Positions 37,002 to 48,069 of a stretch of DNA of 64,000 nucleotides are shown here, piece by piece. The DNA comes from Lolium rigidum. Lineage: Eukaryota > Streptophyta > Magnoliopsida > Poales > Poaceae. Below the pieces are notes generated by a model. That model searched no databases and had not been told where the DNA came from. It saw only the letters and a list, made by a program, of their open reading frames with translations. The DNA lies in the NCBI RefSeq assembly GCF_022539505.1, contig NC_061514.1, forward strand, positions 331,063,090 to 331,127,089, given 5' to 3'. The position numbers and the translations under genes were made by a program. Numbering within the stretch: the stretch's first letter is position 1; each line of letters starts with the position of its first letter.

Positions 37002-37165
37002 TTCTATAAATTTTCGGGCAATTATGTGGCAACGACTGAATCTCGGGACAATTTAATATCCGTAGGAGTTGGAGGGAGGACAGAGCATGCAATTCTTCAG
37101 GGAGCACAACAGTATTTTCAGTCCTGAAGCAGCAACTCTTGCAATGACGGGAGACTAACACAACT
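37002..37165 (-). pseudogene. NB-LRR resistance-type LRR fragment
   Basis: Across one frameshift the minus strand reads CVSLPSLQELLLQD and then LPEELHALSSLQLLRILNCP and EIQSLPHNC. This is the repeating pattern of C-terminal leucine-rich repeats of cereal CC-NB-LRR proteins (LxxLxxLxIxxCPxIxxLP). No NB-ARC sequence is nearby. It is most likely a fragment carried by the surrounding Helitron. Confidence 0.75.
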
Positions 37166-37697
37166 TGTTGCACGGACAATCAAGTTTTTTTTTGTTCAGG
37201 ATAAAATATATGAAGTGCTAATTATCATCACTCCGTGCATTACTGCAATTTTAGCACATGATTATTACAACCTGAAAATATGTGTTGCACTTCCAAAACG
37301 CATGACATGCCTGCCAGCAGGCAATTCTCTAAATTGAAAGAGTTAACAAAGTGTATGGTTTTGGCTGAATTTCAATTACTGGTTGGCTTTCAATTCTGAA
37401 TTTCCGCTCTGTTCAGATATAGTTTGATGATATTTGGCAATTTCATCACGAAAATGGGCATCATTGAGGAAAATGAACTTCGAATGGAGGCAAGACTCTG
37501 CCGACCGGGAGGCCATGCTGTCCAAATTCAGTAAAGGGCAAATGAAAAGAAGGAATTGTATTGATAAAAGTTCTTTACTTTTTTTAGATTTTGCTGGGAC
37601 AGACTGGTAGAACCTAATACCTATTTTTCTGCTCTAAAGTCTATTGTAAATTATCTAATCCTCTCTAAAAAAAATTATTTGCTCTATGTTTGATAGT

Positions 37698-37861
37698 GGA
37701 AGGGCGGGCCAGATGCAGCGGTAGAGCCTCAACGCCTGTGACCGAGAGGTCCCAGGTTCGAGTCGCGGTCTCCTCACATTGCACTTCGTGAGGGTAAGGC
37801 TTGACACTAACACCTTCCCCAGACCCCGCACAGTGCGGGAGCTCTCAGCACTGGGTACGTC
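37698..37861 (+). mobile_element. tRNA-derived SINE (Au-like)
   Basis: A 164-bp element with pol III box A (AGCGGTAGAGCC) and box B (GGTTCGAGTCGC), ending GGGTACGTCC. It is flanked by a 16-bp duplication, CTCTATGTTTGATAGT (37682-37697) and the same with one change (37862-37877). The internal promoter and long target duplication identify a SINE rather than a tRNA gene. Confidence 0.9.
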
Positions 37862-38730
37862 CTCTATGTTTGACAGTCATTTGAGTCACTGAGCATCTGG
37901 AATAACCGAATAGCAAAAACAGATCCCACATCCTTTCAATCTGAGAACAGAGGTGAATAACAAAATCTTTGGCTGTGGTTTTATTTTTTAGTCCGCAAGT
38001 TGGTAGTATAGTAGATTCAGTACTGGTCTACTATTATTGATATATTGGATGAGGCATGAATCGTTTTATAACAGAAAAGAAGACGGTATAGACAACACCA
38101 GTTTTTCAAACAGTACAAGTAATGCTGATTTCCGGATGAGAAAATTAATTCTTTTATTTCTCACATGGATTGATGAATTGCGCGTCCATGTAGTGAATGA
38201 TGAAATCTGCCCTGGATGGCGTGGATTGATGAATTGATTTATGTATGTGTCAACACATGTTTCATAATAAGCTCTTTGCGTGTGGTGATGGATGCGATAC
38301 CCTTGTGCAACCCATTTGCACCGATTATTTGATCGCATTTCCATGTTTTGTTATGTATTTCACACACTAATCTACTAATGGTCCCATCACTTTTATTTTT
38401 CGACATATTTGATTCATGGAACAAGGATTTTATTGTGTCTTGCATTTTTTTTACCCAACCAATTATCCTTACAAGGGTATGGGAATCTGTATGAGAAGGG
38501 AACATCATATATATTCACAAGCACGGCCCAAATTTGACTATGTAGCAGAATAAAAGGAATAGACATTGAGGTCGCAATTGCAAAACCTACGCAAGCATGT
38601 GTATCCATCTTTTTATGTGCATTATTTTAAATGTGCGGGAGAGAAGAAATTTGAAAAGGGTGAGATGATAGTCGTCCAGAGCAAGTAGACGTAGGGCGAT
38701 AATGGTTGCAACAGAGCCATAATGCAAGTA

Positions 38731-38975
38731 CTCACTGTATCCCAAAATATAAGGCATGTTTTTTCTGCACGCAGGACTACGAACGCAAATATGTACCAAA
38801 ATATATGTTAGAATGTTTAAGTTGAATTTGTGTATTCGTCTTGCAAATCTCTTTCATTTCATATATATTTGTATAAATTTTGTGGACATTATAAGCACAA
38901 ATTATAGTAAAATTAGCAAATGGTTGACCGGTTGACCAGTGAAATTTAAGAACGAACATTATGTTCAGATGGAGT
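38731..38975. mobile_element. Stowaway-like MITE, diverged
   Basis: Starts TACTCACTGTATCCCAAAAT and ends TTCAGATGGAGTA. It has imperfect inverted ends and AT-rich contents typical of the CTCCxTCxxTxCC Stowaway group. It lies within the proposed Helitron. Confidence 0.6.
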
Positions 38976-38979
38976 ATTA

Positions 38980-39120
38980 TGCTTCCCCCGTCCCAAAAAA
39001 GCTTCCTCCATCCGAAAAAATGACTTAGATTTGTCTAAACTTGCACAAATCCAAGTCAGTTATTCTTGGACGGAGACATTAATTAAAAATATTTTGACCA
39101 ATGTAACATATCTAAATCTG
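38980..39120. repeat. Degenerate Stowaway/mariner fragment
   Basis: Contains GCTTCCTCCATCCG and TTGGACGGAGACATT, an imperfect inverted pair around ACTTAGATTTGTCTAAAC, typical of mariner-derived MITEs. Confidence 0.5.
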
Positions 39121-39324
39121 TCAGGCCGTAGCAACGCACGGGCATTCAACTAGTAATTGCATAAGAAGGAAGTAGATCTTTACCTATAGGCCGATAGTAC
39201 TGATCTCGTCCCTAACAATTCTCAACGGCTTTTCCACCAAGCACAAACTCGTAAGTCATCAACGATGGCTAATGCCGTCCTACTGTCCTAGAGAGCCAAA
39301 CCAACAAAAAGAGCAAACCTCATT

Positions 39325-39971
39325 TTTTTTTTGCGAGAAATCCACCGATCTATTAATAATCATCAACAGTAGTACAAATATTCCAAAAAGTAAAGAAAAT
39401 AACAAATTGGTATTCGGACCACCTAGCGACGACTACAAACACTAGCACGAGCCGAAGGCGCGCCGCTGTCCTCGCCCCTCCATCGCCAGAATCAGGCAAA
39501 GCTTGTCGTAGTAGAGCTTGTTGTAGTAGACAGATGGGAAGTCGTCGTGCTAAGGTCCCAAAGGACCAGCGCACCAGAGCAGCAACCATCGCCAATGATG
39601 ACAACCGTAGATCGGAAGAGACTGACATGAAACCACACCAACAAACACGAAAACCGACCGGATCCCAGGAGAACCGACGGGAACACAACTCCACGCGTCC
39701 TCCGTCAGCGCTAGATGCACCATCGGAGCGAGGATAGGACGGGGAGGACCTTATTCTGACTTCAGGATGTAGCCACCGCCTCACCATCCCAAAAAAGAGA
39801 CTGAAAAGCAAACTAAATTAAGAACCAAAACTCCCCGCCGGCGAGGGACCGTGGTCCGCCACACCTCCCAGGCCCCAAGGCCACCGGAGGCGGAGCAGAC
39901 CGGCGGTATCGCCGGCGAGGAGGACGAAAATCTAGATGGGTTTGTGACTTTTCCGCCGCCTCCTATACGTT
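39325..39971 (-). mobile_element. LINE-like non-autonomous retroelement, copy 1
   Basis: The poly-T at the left is the poly-A tail of a minus-strand element ending GATCGGTGGATTTCTCGC-A(n). Target duplication AAACCTCATTTT is at 39315-39326 and 39972-39983. A minus-strand frame (39811-39353, 152 codons) runs to the tail and ends WNICTTVDDY; it has no known domain. The same element occurs at 54533-55184 with a different target duplication. Confidence 0.85.
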
Positions 39972-39999
39972 AAACCTCATTTTATTTAATGTGCTCATA

Positions 40000-40340
40000 T
40001 TTTTTTTTGCTAAAAAACCAGCTATTTATGGATCATGACGAACTCCCGCACTTTGGTTCTAGCAGTTGTAGTTCATGATCACAGATTCACCGGTCGGGAC
40101 GACTCTACAAGAGGAGCCACAGAACAGATGGACCGAAGATACCAGAAGTCATCCAGACGATTTCCTCTCTGTATCGAGCCTAACGTCCTCAGCTCCTTGC
40201 TTAACATCGCAGGCTTGCCGAGAGCGAGGCTCCCGAATTGCTCACATCATAATCCATCAGCTTTGGACCGTGGCTTACTATAGGCAGCCTGCTCCCAGCC
40301 TTCTTTTTCGTCGATGTTTGTGGTACCTCAATTAGAGGCC
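40000..40340 (-). other. Possible second poly-A retroelement fragment
   Basis: Starts with a poly-T run at about 40001-40010 followed by unique sequence to about 40340. This could be the tail of another minus-strand retroposon, but no target duplication or domain was found. Confidence 0.3.
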
Positions 40341-40460
40341 CGGGACAAAAAAGAGTGGCCGGATTCTAAAAAAAAATACTTAGAGGCACAACTCCTATTT
40401 TCTTTGGCCTGGTTGTTAAGCAATTAATCTTGTCATCACATTGCATCCCAGTCATGACAT

Positions 40461-40521
40461 TGTGTGTGTGCCTGCGCGTGTGTGGGTGTGTGTGTGCGTG
40501 CGCGCGCGCGTGTGTGTGTTT
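40461..40521. repeat. (TG)n/(CG)n compound microsatellite
   Basis: Interrupted TG repeats with a GCGCGCGCG core over about 60 bases. Confidence 0.95.
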
Positions 40522-40544
40522 CTTGTCTTTCTCATATCGATGAC

Positions 40545-40985
40545 TGCAACACGGGCCGAGTATTTGTAGCAACTGTGGGAACCCATTGTGTGGTACCTAA
40601 TCCTACGCGCCATGAGGAGACGGCAACATCCCTCCGACACAACACCAAAACCCTAATTGGTGGATGTGTCACACAGTGAAGCGTTGATGGCAATGCTTCT
40701 TTAGGACGGTGAACCGGTGAGGATAAGTAAAGAGGCACCAGTGCAAAGCTGGCTTGCAGGAGAGAATAGGAAGGGAACAGGGCTAGGGCCCGCCTAAAAA
40801 GGAAGCACGCATATAAAGGACCGCGTCGCACACAGCTGGAAAGTGACCATGTCCATGGGTACCCACCATGAAACAAGTACGGATTCTATGTTGGATGTGC
40901 CCCTTATTTACGGTAAGCATCAAACATAAAACATGGATATAACGGAACCAGACTTTGCATAAGGACAATGGAGCCAAATGTCTTT
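40545..40985. repeat. Inner inverted-duplication block, left copy
   Basis: Its reverse complement aligns with 56620-57095, sharing words such as CCGTAAATAAGGGGCAC, CTTTTTAGGCG and ACCACACAAxGGGTTCC. Function unknown; an old promoter or 5' gene region is possible. The solo LTR at 40995 interrupts its continuation. Confidence 0.8.
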
Positions 40986-40994
40986 GAGTAGGAG

Positions 40995-42595
40995 TGATGG
41001 CGTGTAACTCACACGTTCGTTGGGAACCCCAAGAGGAAGGTATGATGCGCACAGCAGCAAGTTTTCCCTCAGAAAGAAACCAAGGTTTATCGAACCAGGA
41101 GGAGCCAAGAAGCACGTTGAAGGTTGATGGCGGCGGGATGTAGTGCGGCGCAACACCGGAGATTCCGGCGCCAACGTGGAACCTGCACAACACAACCAAA
41201 GTACTTTGCCCCAACGAAACGAGTGAGGTTGTCAATCTCACCGGCTTGCTCGTAACAAAGGATTAACCGTATTGTGTGGAAGATGATTGTTTGCAGAGAA
41301 AACAGTAAAAACAAGTATTGCGGCAGATTTGTATTTCGGTATAAAAGAATGGACCGGGGTCCACAGTTCACTAGAGGTGTCTCTCCCATAAGATAAAAGC
41401 ATGTTGGGTGAACAAATTACAGTCGGGCAATTGACAAATAGAGAGGGCATAACAATGCACATACATGTCATGATAAGTACGAGTGAGATTTAATTGGGCA
41501 TTACGACAAAGTACATAGACCGCCATCCAACTGCATCTATGCCTAAAAAGTCCACCTTCGAGGTTATCATCCGAACCCCTTCCGGTATTAAGTTGCAAAG
41601 CAACGGACAATTGCATTAAGTATGGTGCGTAATGTAATCAACAACTACATCCTTAGACATAGCATCAATGTTTTATCCCTAGTGGCAACGAGCAATCCAC
41701 AACCTTAGAACTTTCTCGTCACCGCCCCGGATATCAATGGAGGCATGAACCCACTATCGAGCATAAATACTCCCTCTTGGAGTTAAGAGCAAAAACTTGG
41801 CCAGAGCCTCTACTAATAACGGAGAGCATGCAAGATCATAAACAACACATAGGTAATAACTTGATAATTAACATAACATGGTATTCTCTATCCATCGGAT
41901 CCCGACAAACACAACATATAGAATTACAGATAGATGATCTTGATCATGTTAGGCAGCTCACAAGATCCAACAATGAAGCACAATGAGGAGAAGACAACCA
42001 TCTAGCTACTGCTATGGACCCATAGTCCAGGGGTGAACTACTCACTCATCACTCCGGAGGCGACCATGGCGGTGAAGAGTCCTCCGGGAGATGATTCCCC
42101 TCTCCGGCAGGGTGCCGGAGGAGATCTCCGGAATCCCCCGAGATGGGATTGGCGGCGGCGGCGTCTCGGAAAGTTTTCCGTATCGTGGCTCTCGATGTCG
42201 GGGTTTTCGCGACGGAGGCTTTAAGTAGGCGGAAGGGCAACGTGGGGGGCCACACGAGGGCCCCACACCACAGGTCGGTGTGGCCAGGGCCTGGGGCGCG
42301 CCGCCCTATGGTGGCGGCGCCTCGTGGCCCCACTTCGACTCCTCTTCGGTCTTCTGGAAGCTTCGTGGCAAAATAGGACCCTGGGCGTTGATTTCGTCCA
42401 ATTCGAGAATATTTCGTTACTAGGATTTCTGAAACCAAAAACAGCAGAAAACAGACAGCGGCTCTTCGGCATCTTGTTAATAGGTTAGTTCCAGAAAATG
42501 CACGAATATGACATAAAGTGTGTATAAAACATGTAGATATCATCAATAATGTGGCATGGAACATAAGAAATTATCGATACGTCGGAGACGTATCA
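40995..42595 (-). repeat. Family B solo LTR
   Basis: A full 1601-bp LTR equivalent to 14983-16579, in the same orientation, flanked by the perfect duplication AGGAG (40990-40994 and 42596-42600). No internal region is present, so it arose by LTR-LTR recombination. Confidence 0.95.
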
Positions 42596-42600
42596 AGGAG

Positions 42601-43172
42601 CCAATTATTTAAATGGTGGCATTTGTTGTAGTTCTAGAATTTGTCCAATTTCAAAGTCTAGATTTAATTTATAAAATAGAAAATTATACTAGAACATAAA
42701 ATTATCGAGTGGGGGTACACCTAGGCATTTATGAGGTCGGGCCAGGCTTCAAGCCACACCAAACAAAGCCCAAGGCAAAAAAATCTAGGTAGGCTTGGCC
42801 CAGCCATTGGGCCTAAAAGTAGGGCATAGGTTGGGCCGGGTAGAGAAAAATCCCATCGGACTTTGGGACACTGGCATGATCTCTTCATTATTTCTCAAAA
42901 ACTCGGGCCCGACTAGGTTGTTGGGCCTAATATTTAGGCCAGGCATGGCCTAGAATTTTCGGGCCTGGCCAGGCTCCCATGGCCATGTATAAGTGGGGGT
43001 GATGGTTCATGTGTTGGTTGTTATGTAGTCCCGATCAACAGAGTCCAAAGAGACCAAACATTTAAAACGGAAAATGAATGTGATAGAAAGAACACTTGCA
43101 TACATACTCATACTATTTTCAAATGCGTTAGAGGTTGTGCAGAAGCGATGGAGTAATAAATAAAAGAGAATC
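42601..43172. other. GGCC-rich repetitive intergenic segment
   Basis: 42720-42990 has many short palindromic GGGCC/GGCCC words (GGGCCTAATATTTAGGCC and similar). Such sequences recur in plant genomes, probably inside a DNA transposon. No coding potential recognised. Confidence 0.45.
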
Positions 43173-43552
43173 ATGATAATAAAGAATAGAATGATAAGTA
43201 GGATGGGAGTGGCTGAAAGAACACTATCAACTATAGGGTCATATGATGATGAGGACATCTCTACTACACCACTACCTCCGTCATTGATAAATGAAGATGA
43301 ACCTACTGTGAAGCTCAAGTCCAATGAAGTTCGGATTGGACCAATTACAAGGGCTCGTGCGAAGCTACTTAAACAACGAGTGAACTTGTTTCTAAACGGT
43401 ACTTTGATTGATGAGAACTTTATACTGCCTAAGTCCTATTACTTATGTATCATCAGGTATCAAGAGGAGACGAGCATCGCACGAGAAGTAGAGGAGCAGC
43501 TGGACATGAAGACGGATGTCAAGATGGACGTGAAACTGGACATGGAGCTGGA
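43173..43552 (+). pseudogene. Gypsy polyprotein C-terminal tail fragment
   Basis: The frame reads GPITRARAKLLKQRVNLFLN, IDENFILPKSYYLCIIRYQE, then a DMKxDVKMDVKLDMELD repeat. The GPITRARAK segment is the conserved tail after integrase in cereal Gypsy polyproteins. It is cut at 43552 by the family-A element, and the rest is not seen beyond the gap. Confidence 0.8.
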
Positions 43553-45160
43553 TGATGTCTACGGGAGCTTCTATTCTTGTAGACATTGTTGGGCCTCCAA
43601 GAGCAGAGGTTTGTAGAACAGCAGCAAGTTTCCCTTAAGTGGATCACCCAAGGTTTATCGAACTCAGGGAGGAAGAGGTCAAAGATATCCCTCTCATGCA
43701 ACCCTGCAACCACAAAGCAAGAAGTCTCTTGTGTCCCCAACACACCTAATAGGTGCACTAGTTCGGCGAAGAGATAGTGAAATACAGGTGGTATGAATAT
43801 ATATGAGCGAGTAGTAACGCGACGAGTAGTAACGCGATAGAAACGATAAACAAGCGGCGATAGCGAGTATTTAGGAACAAGGCCTAGGGATTAGACTTTC
43901 ACTAGTGGACACTCTCAACTTTGATCACATAACAGAATAGATAAATGCATACTCTACACTCTCTTGTTGGATGATGAACACCATTGCGTAGGATTACACG
44001 AACCCTCAATGCCGGAGTTAACAAGCTCCACAATTCAATGTTCATATTTAAATAACCTTAGAGTGCATGAAAGATCAACATAACCAAATAGATCACATCA
44101 ATACCATCATAGTAATAGTTAACTTCACAATCCATAAGAGATCACGATCATAAACTACGCCAAAAACTACATGATGCACACCACTGTCCACTTTACACCA
44201 TGCGGGAGGAATAGAATACTTTAATAACATCACTAGAGTAGCACATAGATGAATTGTGATACAAAACACATTGCAATCATAAAGAGATATAAATAAGCAC
44301 TTCACTACGCCATTCATAACAGGTGAATAAGTATTCTGTGAAATATAGCCTAAGAGACCCACACGGTGCACACACTAGTCACCTTTACACACGTGGGACA
44401 AGGAGTCTCCGGAGATCACATAAGTAAAACCCACTTGACTAGCATAATGACATCTAGATTACAAGCATCATCATATGAATCTCAATCATGTAGGGCAGCT
44501 CATGAGATTATTGTATTGAAGCACATAGGAGAGAGATTAACCACATAGCTACCGAGTACGGCCCCGAGCCTTGATGGAGAACTACTCCCTCCTCATGGGA
44601 GACAGCGAGCGTTGATGAAGATGGCGGTGGTGTCGATGGAGGAGCCTTCCGGGGGCACTTCCCCGTCCCGACGGCGTGCCGGAACAGAGACTCCTGTCCC
44701 CCAGATCTTGGCTTCGCGATGGCGGCGGCTCTGGAAGGTTTCTCGTACCGTGGCTTTTTCGTATCGAGGTTTTAGGTCCGGGACCTTTATATAGGCGAAG
44801 AGGCGGCGTCAGAAGGTCGAAGGGGCGACGACACCATAGGGCCGCGCGGCCAGGGGGTGGGCCACGCCACCCTATCATCCGGGAGCCCCGTGGCCCCCCT
44901 CGCGGCTCTCGGGTGTTCTGGATGCTTCCGGGCAGAATAGGAACCTGGGCGTTGATTTCGTCCAATTCCGAGAATATTTCGTTACTAGGATTTCAGAAAC
45001 CAAAAACAGCAGAAAACAACAACTGGCCTTTCGGCATCTCATCAATAGGTTAGTTCCAGAAAACGCATAAATATGACATAAAATGTGCATATAACATGTA
45101 GATATCATCAATAATGTGGCATGGAACATAAGAAATTATCGATACGTCGGAGACGTATCA
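43553..45160 (-). repeat. Family A 3' LTR (second copy)
   Basis: 1608 bp, TG...CA ends, homologous to 9546-11265 in reverse, with shared start and end motifs. Confidence 0.92.
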
Positions 45161-47635
45161 GCATCCCCAAGCTTAGTTTCTGTCGTCCCGAGCGATGTAA
45201 ACGATAACAAAGATAATTTCTGGAGTGACATGCCATCATAACCTTGATCATACTATTGTAAACACATGTAATGAATGCAGCTATCTAAACAATGGTAATG
45301 ACATGAGTAAACAAATGAATCATAAAGCAAAGACTTTTCATGAATAGTACTTCAAGACAAGCATCAATAAGTCTTGCATAAGAGTTAACTCATAAAGCAA
45401 TAATTTAAAGTAAAGACATTGAAGCAACACAATGGAAGATTAAGTTTCAGCGGTTGCTTTCAACTTGTAACATGTATATCTCATGGATATTGTCAATGTA
45501 AAGTAGCATAACAAGTGCAATATGCAAGTATGTAGGAATCAATGCACAGTTCACACAAGTGTTTGCTTCTTGAGGTGGAGAGAGATAGGTGAACTGACTC
45601 AACATAAAAGTAAAAGAATGGTCCTTCAAAGAGGAAAGCATCGATTGCTATATTTGTGCTAGAGCTTTGATTTTGAAAACATAAAGAGAGCATAAAAATA
45701 AAGTTTTGAGAGGTGTGTGTTGTTGTCAACGAATGGTAGCGGGTACTCTAACTACCTTATCAACCAGACTTTCAAGAGCGGCTCCCATGAAGGACGTTAT
45801 CTCTACCAGCAAGGTAGATCATCCCTCTTCTCTTTTGTTTACACATGTACTTTAGTTTCATTATTTATGGATGACACTCCTCCCAACCTTTTGCTTACAC
45901 AAGCCATGGCTAACCGAATCCTCGGGTGCCTTCCAACAATCACATACCATGAAGGAGTGTCTATTTGCAAAATTAAGTTGCTTACCGATGAATCGGAGCA
46001 AAACATGTGAAGAGAATTATTAATGCAAGTTAATTAATCGGGCCGGGAACCCCATTGCCGACTCTTTTTGCAAAATTATTGGATAAGCGGATGAAGCCAC
46101 TAGTCCATTGTGAAAGTACGTCAGGAAGTAAATGACAAGATCGAAAGAAAAAACACCACATACTTCCTCATGAGCTATAAAACATTGACACAAATCAGAG
46201 GTGATAAATTTTGAATTATTTAAAGGTAGCACTCAAGCAATTTACTTTGGAATGGCGGAGAAATACCATGTAGTAGGTAGGTATGGTGGACACAAATGGC
46301 ATAGTGATTGGCTCAAGGATTTTGGATGCATGAGAAGTATTCCCTCTCGATACAAGGCTTAGGCTAGCAAGGTTATTGAAACAAACACAAGGATGAACCG
46401 GTGCAGTAAAACTCACATAAAAGACATATTGTAAACATTATAAGACTCTACACCGTCTTCCTTGTTGTTCAAAACTCAATACTAGAAATTATCTAGACTT
46501 TAGAGAGACCAATTATGCAAACCAAATTTTAGCAAGCTCTATGTATTTCTTCATTAATGGGTGCAAAGTATATGATGCAAGAGCTTAAACATGAGCACAA
46601 CAATTGCCAAGTATCACATTATCCAAGTCATTTTACCAATTAGTACATGTAGCATTTTCCGTTTCCAACCATATAAAAATGAACGAATCAGTTTTAACCT
46701 TCGCCATGAACACTAAAAGATAAAGCGAAGAACACATGTGTTCATATGAACCAGCGGAGCGTGTCTCTCTCCCACACAAGCATGTATTTATTCAGAGAAT
46801 GAAAATAACAAAACAAAAATAAAAGCACACAGACGCTCCAAGTAAAGTACATAAGATGTGACCGAATAAAAATATAGTTCCAAGAGAAGAAACCTGATAA
46901 GTTGTCGATGAAGAAGGGGATGCCTTGGGCATCCCCAAGCTTAGACGCTTGAGTCTTCTTGAAATATGCAGGGGTGAACCACCGGGGCATCTCCAAGCTT
47001 AGAGCTTTCACTCTTCTTGATCATAGTATATCATCCTCCTCTCTTGACCCTTGAAAACTTCCTCCACACCAAACTCGAAACAACTCATTAGAGGGTTAGT
47101 GCACAATAAAAATTAACATGTTCAGAGGTGACACAATCATTCTTAACACTTCTGGACATTGCATAAAGCTACTGGACATTAATGGATCAAATAAATTCAT
47201 CCAACATAGCAAAAGAGGCAATGCGAAATAAAAGGCAGAATCTTGTCAAAACAGAACAGTCCGTAAATATGGATTTTATTGAGGCACCAGAATTGCTCAA
47301 ATGAAAATGCCCAAATTGAATGAAAGTTGCGTACATATCTGAGGATCACTCACGTAAATTGGCATAATTTTATGAGCTACCTACAGAGAGGCAGACCGGA
47401 ATTTGTGACAGCAAAGAAATCTGTTACTGCGCAACAATCCAAATCTAGTATTCACTTTACTATCAAAGACTTTACTTGGCACAACAATGCAATAAAATAA
47501 GATAAGGAGATGTTGCTACAGTAGTAACAACTTCCAAGACACAAATATAAAATAAAAGTACTGTAGAAAAATAAACACATGGGTTATCTCCCAAGAAGTT
47601 CTTTCTTTATAGCCATTAAGATGGGCTCAGCAGTT

Positions 47636-47969
47636 TTAATGATGCACTCGCAAGAAATAGTAGTTGAAGCAAAAGAGAGCATCAATAGGCAAATTCAAAA
47701 CAAATTTAAGTCTAACATGCTTCCTATGCATAGGAGTCTTGTAAATAAACAAGTTCATGAAGAGCAAAGTGACAAGCATAGGAAGATAAAACAAGCGTAG
47801 CTTCAAAAATTTCAGCACATAGAGAGGTGTTTTAGTAACATGAAAATTTCTACAACCATATTTTCCTCTCTCATAATAACTTTCAGTAGCAACATGAGCA
47901 AACTCAACAATATAACTATCACATAGAGCATTCTTATCATGAGTCTCATGCATAAAATTATTACTCTCC
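47636..47969 (-). pseudogene. Family A internal ORF, C-terminal part
   Basis: Reads SYIVEFAHVATESYYERGKY, GCRNFHVTKTPLYVLKF and ends DALFCFNYYFLRVHH, colinear with residues about 155-252 of the ORF at 11498-12256. It is open as far as the gap, so its N-terminus is simply unsequenced. Marked partial rather than proven broken. Confidence 0.75.
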
Positions 47970-48069
47970 NNNNNNNNNNNNNNNNNNNNNNNNNNNNNNN
48001 NNNNNNNNNNNNNNNNNNNNNNNNNNNNNNNNNNNNNNNNNNNNNNNNNNNNNNNNNNNNNNNNNNNNN
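47970..48069. other. Assembly gap (100 N)
   Basis: Exactly 100 ambiguous bases, where the rest of the retroelement (at least half an ORF, primer site and a 1.6-kb LTR) should be. The real gap must be kilobases, or the join is wrong. Confidence 0.99.

Larger units (their letters stand above)
34180..39153 (+). mobile_element. Probable Helitron with captured gene fragments
   Basis: The right end reads GGCCGTAGCAACGCACGGGC then ATTCAACTAG followed by T: a short GC hairpin about 10 bases before CTAG, the characteristic grass Helitron 3' terminus. The left end is placed near ACTATTAAATGGGAGTTGG (34190), which resembles Helitron 5' regions but lacks a clean TC start, so it is approximate. There are no inverted repeats or target duplication, as expected for rolling-circle transposons. 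Inside are exon-like pieces with splice-like borders, an LRR fragment, a SINE and a MITE, but no Rep/helicase, so it would be non-autonomous. Confidence 0.5.
43553..47969 (-). mobile_element. Family A element, second copy, antisense, truncated by a gap
   Basis: The 3' LTR is 43553-45160 (TGATGTCTACGGGAGC to GGAGACGTATCA). The purine-rich tract complement follows, then the shared non-coding module (45161-47600) and the C-terminal part of the family ORF, which runs into the 100-N gap. The 5' LTR and second target duplication are missing. The LTR is more diverged from the 9.5-kb copy than that copy's own pair is, including a different TATA region (CTTTATATAGG on the plus strand near 44785). Confidence 0.9.

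Noticed and set aside
37698..37861. A tRNA gene suggested by box A and box B
   Set aside because: It has no cloverleaf-length structure, a long tRNA-unrelated 3' part and a 16-bp target duplication; it is a SINE.
42720..42990. A regulatory or satellite array of GGCC palindromes
   Set aside because: The spacing is irregular and such words are common in plant repeats; no array period could be shown.
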